A stretch of DNA of 64,000 nucleotides from Nonomuraea cypriaca. Lineage in GTDB: Bacteria > Actinomycetota > Actinomycetes > Streptosporangiales > Streptosporangiaceae. The stretch lies in assembly GCF_015645445.1 (NCBI RefSeq), contig NZ_JADOGI010000008.1, positions 1-64,000 of the forward strand, given 5' to 3'. Below are positions 50,429 through 59,379 of this stretch, one piece after another. Position 1 is the stretch's first letter, and every line of letters begins with the position of its first letter. Under the pieces are notes generated by a model. The model did no database searches. It was not told the origin of the DNA and saw only the letters and a list, made by a program, of their open reading frames with translations. The translations under genes and the position numbers were made by a program.

Positions 50429-53254
50429 TCACGTGGTCAGCCGGTGGAGCGCGTCGGCCCTCGGAAGGCAGGCGCCCAGGCGGTAGGCCGCGTCGTAGCC
50501 GGCCTGGCCGAGCCGCCGTACGAGCTCCGTGGTCAGCTCGCGCAGCTCGGGGTCGCCGTGGTCGAAGGCGCCGCGGATGACCTGGCTCATCCCCAGCGCG
50601 GTGGCCGCGCCCGCCGGATCGCCTTCCAGGCAGAGCAGCCGGGCCAGGAGCTGCGCGGCGGAGGCGACGTCGCGGACGGCGAACGCCCCGCGCACGGCCT
50701 CGGGCAGGAGCGCGCGGGCCCGCGCCGCGGCCCCCGTCGCGAGCAGGTTCGCCATCCTGACCGGCGCGACCCGGCTCGCGGTCACCTCGCAGGGCATCGA
50801 CAGCTCCCCGGCGAGCGCCTCCAGCCGGTCGAGCGCCGCGTCGGCCTGCTCCGGCTCACCCGAGCGGCGGTGCAGGTCGGCGACGCACAGCAGCAGCTCG
50901 ATCTCCACATGCCGCTGACCACGGTCACTCGCCCGCCGTCGCGCCGCGTCGACGTCTCGCCGGGCGCCCTCCAGGTCGCCCCCGCGCATCCGCACGGTCG
51001 CCAGCCAGGCCCGGTGATAGATCTCCTGCTCCAGAGCGAGTTCGGCGGCCAGTGTCACGCTGCGCTCCGCCTCGGCGACGGCCTTGTCGTGCTCGCCCTC
51101 GACCGAATGGGCGCGCGCCATGGCGGCCAGCGAGACCGCCTGCCCGTAACGCTCCCCCGTCTGCTCGAACTCCCGCACCGCCCGTTCCCGCGGCGTCGCG
51201 CTGCCCTCCCAGTCGCCGCGATCGGCGCGGATGAAGGCCTCCACCAGGAGTGCGCAGGCCCGCGCCCACTGCTCCGGGTGCTGCCTGGCCCGCTGGAGCT
51301 CGCGTTCCGCCAGCTCGTCGAACCCATAGAGGTACGCCCCGGCCGGCGCCACCACCACCAGCGCCGGACAGCGCTCCATCGCCCCGGTGCGGGCACAGTC
51401 CTCGAGCACCGAACGCACCAGCGCGCTGTCGGCGGGCATCGTGCCGCTGTTGCCGGCCAGCAGGTGCACCGCGGTGAACGCGGCCCGCGCATGGCCGGGC
51501 AGCGCGTCGCCGAAGCGCAGCACCTCGGCCACGAAGTCGTCGGACCTGGCGTCGAACCGTACGTTCCAGTACCAATAGAGCGGGCCGAGCAGCCGCCAGG
51601 CCGTGTCGGCGTGGCCGCCGTCGATGGCCGATCGCAGCGCGAAGACCAGGTTGTCGTACTCGGCGTCGAACATCGCTATCGACGCCAGCTGGTGCGCACC
51701 CGTACGCAGCAGGGGCTCGTACTCCTCGCCGAGCCCCACGAAGTACCGCGCGAAACCGGCCGCGACGATCCCCCGCTCATCGGCCCGCAGCCTGCCGGCC
51801 GCGTACGCGCGGATGGTCTCCAGCATCCGGTACCGGTCGCCGGTCTTCGCCACGATGGACTTGTCGACCAGCGAGCTGAGCACGTAGAAGACGTCCTCGC
51901 CTGGCAGCCCCGCGTCCGAGCAGACCGCCTCGATCGCGGCGCCGCTCGCCCCGCCGGGGAATATCGACATCCGCCTGGCCAGCACCCGCTCCTGATCGGT
52001 CAGCAGGTCCCAGCTCCACTCGATCACCGCCAGCAGCGTCCGCTGGCGCGGCAGCGCCGCCCTGTTGCCCGAGCTGAGCAGCCGGAACCGGTCGTCGAGG
52101 CGGTGCGCGATCTGGCTCACGCTCATCGAACGCAACCTGGCCGCCGCCAGCTCCAACGCCAGCGGCAGCCCGTCCAACCGCCGGCAGATGTCCGCCACCG
52201 GGCCTGCCGTGGACTCCTCCAGCGCGAAGCCGGGCTGTACGGCGGCGGCCCGATCGACGAACAGCCGCACCGCCGCCGACCCGCCCGCCTCGGCCGGCTC
52301 CGCGGTCTCCGCGGGCACGTCCAGCGGCCCGAGCGGGCACAGCGCCTCCCCGATGACCGCCAGGGACTCCCTGCTGGTGGCCAGCACGCGCAACCGCGGC
52401 AACAGGTCCAGGAGCTGATCGCCGAACACCGAGACCGCCGCCACCAGGTGCTCGCAGTTGTCCAGCACCAGCACCGCGTCATCGGCGCCGAGCAGCTCGG
52501 CCACCCGCTCGATCAGCCGCGTCGCCCCGTGCCCGGTCTCCGGAGGCCGGAACCCCCTGAGCGCGCCGAGCACCGCGTCGGCCAGCCGGTCGGGCGAACT
52601 CACCTCGGCCAGCGGGACGAACCACACCCGGCCCCGCCGGTACGCCGGATGCCGGGTCGCCGCCTCCACCGCCAGTCTGGTCTTGCCCACGCCACCAGGG
52701 CCGACGACGGTGACCAGCCTGGACGTCTCCATCAGCCCGGCCAGCAGGCTCATCTCCTCCTCCCGGCCGACGAAGCTGGTCAGCTGCGTCAGCAGGCGGC
52801 CGGGTGGCGGCTCCGAGTGCGCCCGCGGCCGGTCGAGCTCGCCCCGGAGCACGGCCAGGTGGGTCTGCTGGAGCTCGGCAGAGGGATCCACGCCGAGCTC
52901 TTCGGCCAGTCCGCGCCGCATGTCCTCGTACACGTCCAGGGCGTCGGACCGCCGTCCCGCCGCGTACAGGGCGCGCATCCGCAGAACGGCGAACCGCTCG
53001 CGCAACGGATGCCTGGCGGCCTCCTCCGCCAGCTCGGACAGCACGTGCGCGTGCCTGCCCAGGCGCAGCTCCGCCTCGAAACGATCCTCCGCCGCCGCCA
53101 CCCGCAGGTCCTCCAGCCGTACGGCGGGAGTACGGCGCGCCGCGGCGACTCCGGCGTCGAGGCAGGAGCCGGCCGGCAGGTCCGCGGTCGAGCCACCGTG
53201 CCCGAGCCACGGGCGGGATCTGGGGTCCGCCGGCGTACTCGATGCGGTTTTCAC
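50429..53254 (-). CDS. AfsR/SARP-like STAND protein lacking its DNA-binding domain
   Basis: From GTG 53254 the 941-residue protein begins within a bacterial transcriptional activation domain (ADLPAG...RLEDLRVAAAEDRFEAELRLGRHAHVLSELAEEAARHPLRERF in outline). An NB-ARC ATPase follows (VVGPGGVGKTRL P-loop, VLVLDNCEH Walker B, LRVLATSRE) and then TPR-like helices to the C terminus. The winged-helix DNA-binding domain and the first part of the BTAD, about 130-150 residues in relatives, are missing. The frame runs on upstream, but only antisense to nothing and through the P450 in another frame. The start lies 4 bp after the P450 stop. Confidence 0.75.
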   Translation of the reverse strand: MKTASSTPADPRSRPWLGHGGSTADLPAGSCLDAGVAAARRTPAVRLEDLRVAAAEDRFEAELRLGRHAHVLSELAEEAARHPLRERFAVLRMRALYAAGRRSDALDVYEDMRRGLAEELGVDPSAELQQTHLAVLRGELDRPRAHSEPPPGRLLTQLTSFVGREEEMSLLAGLMETSRLVTVVGPGGVGKTRLAVEAATRHPAYRRGRVWFVPLAEVSSPDRLADAVLGALRGFRPPETGHGATRLIERVAELLGADDAVLVLDNCEHLVAAVSVFGDQLLDLLPRLRVLATSRESLAVIGEALCPLGPLDVPAETAEPAEAGGSAAVRLFVDRAAAVQPGFALEESTAGPVADICRRLDGLPLALELAAARLRSMSVSQIAHRLDDRFRLLSSGNRAALPRQRTLLAVIEWSWDLLTDQERVLARRMSIFPGGASGAAIEAVCSDAGLPGEDVFYVLSSLVDKSIVAKTGDRYRMLETIRAYAAGRLRADERGIVAAGFARYFVGLGEEYEPLLRTGAHQLASIAMFDAEYDNLVFALRSAIDGGHADTAWRLLGPLYWYWNVRFDARSDDFVAEVLRFGDALPGHARAAFTAVHLLAGNSGTMPADSALVRSVLEDCARTGAMERCPALVVVAPAGAYLYGFDELAERELQRARQHPEQWARACALLVEAFIRADRGDWEGSATPRERAVREFEQTGERYGQAVSLAAMARAHSVEGEHDKAVAEAERSVTLAAELALEQEIYHRAWLATVRMRGGDLEGARRDVDAARRRASDRGQRHVEIELLLCVADLHRRSGEPEQADAALDRLEALAGELSMPCEVTASRVAPVRMANLLATGAAARARALLPEAVRGAFAVRDVASAAQLLARLLCLEGDPAGAATALGMSQVIRGAFDHGDPELRELTTELVRRLGQAGYDAAYRLGACLPRADALHRLTT

Positions 53255-53258
53255 GTCC

Positions 53259-54182
53259 TCACCAGCCGACAGGGAGCCGGTGGACGCCGTAGATGTCCGA
53301 GTTGGTGCGCAGCGGCACGTCCTCGGCCGGGATGGCCAGGCGCAGCCCAGGGAACCGGGTGACCAGCGCGGGAAAGGCGACCCGCAGCTCGACCCTGGCC
53401 AGTTGCTGCCCCAGGCACTGGTGTACGCCGTGGCCGAAGGACACGTGCCCGGTCGCGGGCCGGCGCAGGTCGAGGACGTCGGGGTCGGCGAACCTGGCCG
53501 GGTCCCTGTTGGCGGCCTGCCCCGAGATGGCGACGCTGTCACCGGCCTTGATCACCTGACCGGCGAGCTCGACGTCCTCGAGCGCCGTCCTGACCCCCGT
53601 GTGCGTGATGGTCAGGTAGCGCAGCAACTCCTCCACGGCCCGGTCGGCGAGGCCCGGGCCGGCACGCAGGGCGGCGAGCTGGGCGGGGTTGCTCAGCAGC
53701 GCGAAGGTGCCCAGCGCGAGCATGTTGGCGGTGGTGTCGACTCCGGCGCCCAGCAGCAGCACGCCGACGTTGGTGAGCTCCTCGTCGGTGAGGTCGCCGG
53801 TGGTCAGGTCGCTGAGCAGATCATCGGTGGGGTCGCGGCGCTTGGCCCGCACCAGCTCGCCCAGATATCCCTGCAGCCCGGCGAAGGCGGCGTACTTCTC
53901 CTCCGGCGTGGCGTCGTTGGAGTTCACGGTCACCGCGTGGCGCTGGAAGAGCTCGCGGTCGGCGAAGGGGACGCCGAGCAGCTCACAGATCATCAGGGCG
54001 GGAATCGGCTCCGCGTACGCCTTCACCAGGTCGACCGGCGGGCCCTGCCGCTCCATCGCGTCCAGGTGCTCGGCCGTGACCTGCTCGACGCGCTCCGTGA
54101 GCAGCCGCATCCTGCGGACGGTGAAACGGCCCTCGGGACGCGTGGTCGGCAGCTCCACCAGGATGGGGAGGGAGTCGGGCAC
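53259..54182 (-). pseudogene. Cytochrome P450 with ~90-residue internal N-terminal deletion
   Basis: The 307-residue frame starts like a P450 ([19 protein letters not shown]) and jumps at residue 20 directly to [17 protein letters not shown], a segment that normally follows DPPEHTRLRRLL about 90-100 residues in. The I-helix [13 protein letters not shown], the ExxR pair (E185, R188) and the heme loop [12 protein letters not shown] (C256) are intact. The missing part includes the A to C helices and the B-C substrate loop, so normal catalysis is doubtful. GTG 54182 with AAAGGAAA is a good start, so the shortened protein may still be made. Confidence 0.75.
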
Positions 54183-54410
54183 GGCGTTTCCTTTCGCCTC
54201 GTTCGGTGTCGTCCCTCACGATGCGCGGCCGTGCTGACAGGTGGCTGATACCTCTGGCGCGATCTTGTCAGGTCGTCTCAGCGACCGCGCGGGTGACCCG
54301 TACCAACGCCCTGACCACCGACGACGGAGGACCGATGTTCACGGGCGAGGGCCGGTTCCTCTCGGTGACCACAGGCTGGACCAACCAGCCTCCCCGGTGC
54401 CCGCGCCCGA

Positions 54411-56051
54411 TCACCGGGGATCGGGCGGGGCGGGAACGGCCCGGCCGCAGGCTGTGCCCTTGCAGCCCTGAAGCTGGTCGAGGTGGCGGTCGAGGTGCTC
54501 GACGACCTCGGCGTACGCGGGATCCTCGTGGCGCGAGCGCAGTTCGTGGGGGTCGACCGAGTAGTCGTACAGCTCGCGCTCGCCCTTGACGTAGCGGACG
54601 TACAGGTAACGCCTGGTCCTGATCGCCTCGTAGGCCACGCTGAGCACCTGGCCCTGACCCGGCGGTCTGCGGCCCTGCGCGACCGTGAAGTCCTGGTCGA
54701 GGTCGCCGCGCGCGGCGGCGGCGCCGGACGGGTCGTCCTTCGCCGAGGTCTCGGCCGCGACGGTCGGCAGGGCGCCGTTGCCCGCCTCGTGCAGCACCGG
54801 ACGCAGGCTCGTCTTTTCCGGGTCGCGGGCGTACGGCAGCAGCGAGCGCCCGTCGACCGCCAGCCCGGGACGCACGCCGGCGGCGTCGGCGATCGTGGCG
54901 GCGAGGTCGGTGTTGTTGACCAGTTCCCTCGACGTGCGCCCGGCCGGCAGGCCGGGGCCGCGCACGTAGAGAGGCAGGTGCGAGGACGCCTGATGCGGCA
55001 GGTACTTGCCCGTCGGGATGCGGTGCTCGCCGAAGAAGAAGCCGTTGTCGGCGGCGAAGACCAGGTAGGTGTTGTCCAGTTGCCCGGTCTGCCGCAGCGT
55101 GCCGACGATCCGCTCGACGGCCTCGTCCACGGCGAGCAGTGCCTCCAGCCGGCCCCGGTAGCTCTTCTCGATCTGGGTCTTGGCCTGCGCGGTCAGCCTC
55201 GGGTATGCCCGCATGTACGCAGGCTTGTCGGAGACGTCGGCCTCGTCGAACCAGGGCTTGCGAGGCATGGGCTCGTCGGCGAACTTCCCCTTGTGCCTGG
55301 GCGCGGGCCTGGGTGCGGGGCCGACACCCGCGCCGCCCGCCCTGGGCTGACCGGCCGCCGCCAGGTCCTCCCCGTGCGGGGCGAGGAAGGCCGTGCTGAG
55401 GAAGAACGGCCGGTCTGCCTTGGCCATGCGGTTGATGAAGTCGACCGACTTGTCGCGGTAGACATCGGTCTGGTAGTAGCGCGGGTCCTCGACCTTCGGG
55501 TCGCCGTACGTCGTCAGCTTGCCGTTCTCGTTGAGCGTGTAGCCGTACATGAGGTAGGTCGTGGGGTCGATGGAGCCACGCCATTCCGTCCAGCCCGGTG
55601 GGACGTACGTCTTGTCGCCTTTGCCATAGCCGTTCGGATATTTCCCGATATGGGAGGTGGCGTAGCCGGCGTTCTTCAGCCAGACCGGCAGCGTGTTCTT
55701 GTCGTTGAGCTTGCCGTAGCCGCCGGCCGGGGGCGCGTTGTGCCTGACGCCGTTGTTGTGGGCGTACTGGCCGGTCAGGTACGTCGCGCGGGACGGGCAG
55801 CAGATCGACTCGGAGGCGTAGAAGTTCGCGAAGTCCACGCCGCCCGCACCCAGCAGCTCGCGGGTGCGGGGCATGACCCGCATCGACTCCAGCCACTGGT
55901 CGTCCGTCATGATCATGACGATGTTGGGCTTCTTCGGCGCCTCGCGCGCGGACGCGGCCTCGGGGCCGCCGATCGCGATCACGGCCGTCAGCACCATGGT
56001 GAGGACCAGCCCGATCCGGACCATCCATCTGACCTTCGTCCGTGCAACCAT
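54411..56051 (-). CDS. Secreted sulfatase (formylglycine-dependent)
   Basis: The 546-residue protein has a signal peptide or anchor (about 9-30) and the alkaline-phosphatase-fold sulfatase core: metal-binding NIVMIMTDDQW (D49, D50) and the formylglycine motif SICCPSRATYLTGQ, with C84 as the residue converted by formylglycine-generating enzyme (CxPSR). A later DNGFFFGEHR segment completes the metal site. The family removes sulfate from carbohydrates or aryl esters outside the cytoplasm. The start is preceded by GGAGAGAGGAGAGG. It is 52 bp downstream of the esterase gene and may be cotranscribed with it. Confidence 0.88.
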   Translation of the reverse strand: MVARTKVRWMVRIGLVLTMVLTAVIAIGGPEAASAREAPKKPNIVMIMTDDQWLESMRVMPRTRELLGAGGVDFANFYASESICCPSRATYLTGQYAHNNGVRHNAPPAGGYGKLNDKNTLPVWLKNAGYATSHIGKYPNGYGKGDKTYVPPGWTEWRGSIDPTTYLMYGYTLNENGKLTTYGDPKVEDPRYYQTDVYRDKSVDFINRMAKADRPFFLSTAFLAPHGEDLAAAGQPRAGGAGVGPAPRPAPRHKGKFADEPMPRKPWFDEADVSDKPAYMRAYPRLTAQAKTQIEKSYRGRLEALLAVDEAVERIVGTLRQTGQLDNTYLVFAADNGFFFGEHRIPTGKYLPHQASSHLPLYVRGPGLPAGRTSRELVNNTDLAATIADAAGVRPGLAVDGRSLLPYARDPEKTSLRPVLHEAGNGALPTVAAETSAKDDPSGAAAARGDLDQDFTVAQGRRPPGQGQVLSVAYEAIRTRRYLYVRYVKGERELYDYSVDPHELRSRHEDPAYAEVVEHLDRHLDQLQGCKGTACGRAVPAPPDPR

Positions 56052-56103
56052 CGTGGCATCCTCTCCTCTCTCCTTGGTGTCTCCTTGGCGCCCCCCAGGG
56101 GAA

Positions 56104-57204
56104 TCAGCCAGGTGATCCGGCGAGGAGGGGGTCGATGGTGTGGCGGGCCCTGATCAGGTCCGCGGCGCTTCTGGGGTCGCGTTCGAGCTGGAAGCGGAGC
56201 CAGGCCAGGGCCGCAGGCAGCAGCGTGGCGAGGTGTTCTGAGGCGCAGTGGCCGGCGCCGGGGACGAGCCACGCGGTGGCGTTCGGGTCGCCGTGGAAGA
56301 CCGCGGTGTCCTCCGCCGGCAGGTACGGGTCGGCCGTCCCGTTGACGGCCAGCAGGGGCACGGGAAGCGGGTCGTCCAGCAGCCCCTGCCGGCGCAGTGA
56401 GAAGTCCGCGGCGAAGCGGTCCGCGTCGTCCGCGGTCGGGAGCGCGGCCAGGCCGAGGGCGTGGCCGACGATGCCCGGCATGCCGTTGGGGAGTGTGCTG
56501 AGGTCGACGGTGTGCCCCGCGGCGCCGACCGGCCCGCCGATGTCGACGGCGGCGTGCACCCGGCCGGTGAGGGCGAGCTTGGCGGCCCAGTGCCCGCCGA
56601 AGCTCAGGCCGACGAACGCGGTACGCCCGGCCCCGACGTGCCCGGCGATCCGCTCAACGGCTCCGGCGAGGATGACGTCGGCGTCGGCGGCCAGGGGGAC
56701 CTCTGATTCGCCGGTGCCCGGCATGTCGAGCACGGCCACGGTCATGCCGCGGGCCGCCGCCAGCGCGGTACGGTGCACCTCGACCTTCCAGGTGTCCACT
56801 CCGCCGCTCATGACCAGCAGCGACCTGCTGTCACCGCGATAGAGGTGGACCGGCACCGGCGTGGTGCCCGAGCGGTAGGGCACCTCGCAGACCCAGCGCT
56901 CGAACGCGGCGGCCTTGGGATAGCACGCCAGCTGCCGTTCGTACGCCTGGACCCGCGCGGGGCCGGCCAGGCAGGGGAACCTGGCCGCACCCCAGCACAG
57001 CGCGGCCGTCAGCCACTGCTCGCCGGCCTCGGCCGCCAGGGCCTCCGCACGCCAGACGGGGACCCAGCTCGACGGCCCGTCACCCCACATGTCGTCGACG
57101 CTCGCGCGGACCCGCGAGATCACCGGCTCGGGGATGCCCCAGCCGGCGAACTGGAGTGCGCGCTCCGCGAACACCGTCGCGGGCTCCAGAGGAAACTCGA
57201 ACAT
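56104..57204 (-). CDS. FrsA-like alpha/beta-hydrolase (esterase/lyase type)
   Basis: The 366-residue protein has an N-terminal helical cap (to about 115) and an alpha/beta-hydrolase core with LLVMSGGVDTWK, nucleophile elbow GLSFGGHWAA, acid NGTADPYLP and base GAGHCAS. This is the DUF1100/FrsA-like architecture seen in polyketide-processing and 2,6-dihydroxypseudooxynicotine hydrolase-type enzymes. It lies 8 bp after the TetR gene on the same strand, forming the operon ferredoxin-chimera/TetR/esterase/sulfatase. Confidence 0.82.
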   Translation of the reverse strand: MFEFPLEPATVFAERALQFAGWGIPEPVISRVRASVDDMWGDGPSSWVPVWRAEALAAEAGEQWLTAALCWGAARFPCLAGPARVQAYERQLACYPKAAAFERWVCEVPYRSGTTPVPVHLYRGDSRSLLVMSGGVDTWKVEVHRTALAAARGMTVAVLDMPGTGESEVPLAADADVILAGAVERIAGHVGAGRTAFVGLSFGGHWAAKLALTGRVHAAVDIGGPVGAAGHTVDLSTLPNGMPGIVGHALGLAALPTADDADRFAADFSLRRQGLLDDPLPVPLLAVNGTADPYLPAEDTAVFHGDPNATAWLVPGAGHCASEHLATLLPAALAWLRFQLERDPRSAADLIRARHTIDPLLAGSPG

Positions 57205-57212
57205 GGTTCTCG

Positions 57213-57911
57213 CTATCGGTTCAGGTAGGTCTCGATGCCGTCCAGGACTCGGCGCAGCCCGAACTCGAAGCCGTCGCCCGCCGGTGCGCCGTGCTCCCCC
57301 AGGTGGTCGAGTACGGCGTTCAGGTGGGGGAAGCGCTCCCGCGCGTCCCTGACCAGCTCGTAGATCTCGGTGAAACTCTGCGGTTGCTCGTCGACGGCGG
57401 GCTGGGTGGCTCCTCTGACGTAGCCGTTGACGAGGAGCACGGTCTCGAGCGCCTCGGCGGGCGTCAGGCCGGAGCCGGACATGGTGGCCAGGGCGGCCTC
57501 CAGCCGGGCGGTCTCGTTCGGGCCCAGGACGCGGCGGGTCGTGACGAGGGCGAGGGCCCACGGGTGGCGCAGGAAGATGTCGCGGGTGTCCCTGGCCCAG
57601 CGTTCGATGCCGGCCCGCCAGCGCTCCGGGTCGGTCTGCTCGGGCGGCGGCGGGCCGATGGCGGTGTCCAGCATCAGGCTGATGAGGTCGTCCTTGGTGG
57701 AGACGTGCCGGTAGAGCGACATCGTCCCCGAGCCGAGCCGGGTGGCCAGCCGCTGCATGGACAGCGCGGCCAGCCCTTCGGCGTCGGCGATGTCGATGGC
57801 CTCGGATACGATCCTGTCCAGGCTCAGCGCCGGCTTGGGACCGCGCGGCGGGCGCCGGCGGTCTCCCCAGAGCCAGGCGGCGTCCGTGGGCTTGTCGGGA
57901 CTGCCGGTCAT
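57213..57911 (-). CDS. TetR-family regulator (TetR_C_1 type)
   Basis: The 232-residue protein has a TetR helix-turn-helix (LSLDRIVSEAIDIADAEGLAALSMQRLATRLGSGTMSLYRHVSTKDDLISLML in outline) and a C-terminal domain of the TetR_C_1 type (RWARDTRDIFLRHPWALAL). ATG 57911 overlaps the upstream chimera stop (ATGA), and AAGGAGCA is well placed. It is the likely ligand of the three phased 15-bp sites at 58399-58455, from which it would control both its own operon and the divergent DUF2306 gene. Confidence 0.87.
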   Translation of the reverse strand: MTGSPDKPTDAAWLWGDRRRPPRGPKPALSLDRIVSEAIDIADAEGLAALSMQRLATRLGSGTMSLYRHVSTKDDLISLMLDTAIGPPPPEQTDPERWRAGIERWARDTRDIFLRHPWALALVTTRRVLGPNETARLEAALATMSGSGLTPAEALETVLLVNGYVRGATQPAVDEQPQSFTEIYELVRDARERFPHLNAVLDHLGEHGAPAGDGFEFGLRRVLDGIETYLNR

Positions 57912-58366
57912 CGCGTGCTCCTTGCTCCTACGACGGCTCCCACGAGGTCGCCCACGAGGTCGCCCCAGGGCGTCCCGTCGAGGATGGCGCGGCGGTAGGT
58001 CGCCAGGGCGCGGGCGGCGTTGACGCACAGCGCGCCGCGCAGCAGGCCGTTCCGGCCGAACAGGGCCACCATCGAGTCGCCGTCCTCCTGTATGCGCACC
58101 TCGTCCTCGGGCCCGGCCCGGCCGATGAACCGGACCTTCGCCTCGAACTGGTCGGACCAGAAGTACGGTATCGGGGTGTAGGGGTCGTCCCCCATGAGCA
58201 GGGTGTCGGCGGCCGCCGCCTCGACCTCGTCCCACGCCTCCTCGGGAGGCTCCGCCCGCTGGACGACGGCCTTGCCGGCCGAGTCGTCGATGTCGAACAC
58301 CGACGGCGCCTCCATCAGGCAGCAGGCGTAGCCCTGGCAGATCCCGGGGTCGACGGTCACCCTCAT
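57908..58366 (-). pseudogene. Ferredoxin::ferredoxin-reductase chimera by in-frame deletion
   Basis: Residues 1-50 are the N-terminal part of a [3Fe-4S] P450-type ferredoxin (VTVDPGICQGYACCLMEAPSVFDID), but the C-terminal CP-x-AI cluster ligand is absent. Residues 51-145 are the C-terminal Reductase_C domain of an FAD-dependent ferredoxin reductase (YTPIPYFWSDQFEAKVRFIG, GDSMVALFGRNGLLRGALCVNAARALATYRRAI). The simplest reading is a deletion that fused adjacent ferredoxin and reductase genes in frame, removing about 350 codons. It cannot hold a complete cluster or FAD. Start and ribosome site remain intact. Confidence 0.78.
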
Positions 58367-58398
58367 GACGCTTCGCTCCTTTCCTTCACGACTCTTCT

Positions 58399-58455
58399 GC
58401 GTATGCTATACCCAAATAAGAGTATGACATACGCTAATCTGCGTGCACTGTACGC
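58399..58455. promoter_or_regulatory. Three 15-bp operators at exact 21-bp spacing
   Basis: GCGTATGCTATACCC (58399), GAGTATGACATACGC (58420) and GCGTGCACTGTACGC (58441) align to one dyad consensus, GCGTATGCYRTACGC, and start 21 bp apart, two helical turns. They lie between the minus-strand chimera/TetR operon and the plus-strand DUF2306 gene. The nearby TetR (57213) is the probable ligand. Confidence 0.65.
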
Positions 58456-58474
58456 AACCCGTTGAGGAGCGACC

Positions 58475-59281
58475 ATGACAGAACGCACACCCACGAGTAA
58501 GTCCCGATGGTGGCCCCGGTCGTGGGAACGTCCGTGGATCGCGCCGCTGGTGGTGATCTGCGTCGTGTTCCTGGCGTTCTCGCTGCCGCCGTACCTCGCC
58601 ATGACCCCCCGCATCGAGCTGCGGGAGAGCATCTGGATGCTGCACTTCTGGCTGGTGGCCGCCCACATCTCGTTCGGCTCCATCGCGCTGATGGCGTGCT
58701 GCGTCCAGGTGTGGCCGTGGTTTCGCGGGCGTTTTCCCGCCGTGCACCGGTGGATCGGCCGGATCTACGTCTTCGCGGGCGTCCTGCCCGCCGGGCTGCT
58801 CGGCGTGCTGGTCTCCGTGCTGCACAGCCAGGGCGTGGCCGCCCAGCTCGGGAACCTGCTGCTCAGCCTCCTGTGGCTGTACACGTCGTGGGCCGGCTAC
58901 CGGGCGGCCCGCGAGCGCCGCTTCGCCGAGCACCGCAAGTGGATGGTGCGCGCCTTCATGCTGTGCTTCTCGATCGTGGTGAACCGGCTCTGGGTGCTGG
59001 TGACCCTCGGTCTGGCCATGCCGCAGCTGGAGTCGACGTACAAGGGGGACGAGATCGCGATGGTGCAGTCGGCGACCTCCGCCGCCGTCTGGCTGAGCTG
59101 GGTCGTCAACCTCCTCATCGCCGAATGGTGGCTGCAGTATCGCGGCGCCGCCCGCCGTCGCCGGCCCGCCACCCCGCGCACCCCGGAACCCACCGCAGGT
59201 TCCGCCACGGGGACCGTCACGGAGCCCATCCCTCAGCAGCCGGCGGCGGTGCCCGCCGGCGCGCAGGACGCGCGCGCGTGA
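58475..59281 (+). CDS. DUF2306 family membrane protein
   Basis: The 268-residue protein has about seven hydrophobic helices (from about 22 to 215) and the family motifs WMLHFWLVAAHISFGSIALM, HRWIGRIYVFAGVLPAG, FAEHRKWMVRAFMLCFSIVVNRLW and a C-terminal Pro/Ala-rich cytoplasmic tail. Conserved His residues in helices suggest a heme or metal site, but no function is established for DUF2306. GAGGAG precedes the ATG. It is divergent from the TetR operon across three phased operators, and the secreted hydrolase follows 98 bp downstream. Confidence 0.8.
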   Translation: MTERTPTSKSRWWPRSWERPWIAPLVVICVVFLAFSLPPYLAMTPRIELRESIWMLHFWLVAAHISFGSIALMACCVQVWPWFRGRFPAVHRWIGRIYVFAGVLPAGLLGVLVSVLHSQGVAAQLGNLLLSLLWLYTSWAGYRAARERRFAEHRKWMVRAFMLCFSIVVNRLWVLVTLGLAMPQLESTYKGDEIAMVQSATSAAVWLSWVVNLLIAEWWLQYRGAARRRRPATPRTPEPTAGSATGTVTEPIPQQPAAVPAGAQDARA

Positions 59282-59379
59282 TCGCGCGTCGCGACCAGCC
59301 CGTGGTGCCGCTCCGCCGCCGATCCATCGACCCGGCCACTCCGGTCATCGACCCCGACCACTCCGAGGGAGATCCCAGC

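Noticed and set aside
53255-53542. Upstream extension of the AfsR-like frame through the P450
   Set aside because: It would be a Pro/Ser/Thr-rich out-of-frame reading of the P450. The GTG at 53254, 4 bp after the P450 stop, fits the start of BTAD homology.
54206-54589. Plus-strand frame between the damaged P450 and the sulfatase
   Set aside because: It overlaps the end of the sulfatase gene, is Arg/Pro rich and has no recognisable domain.
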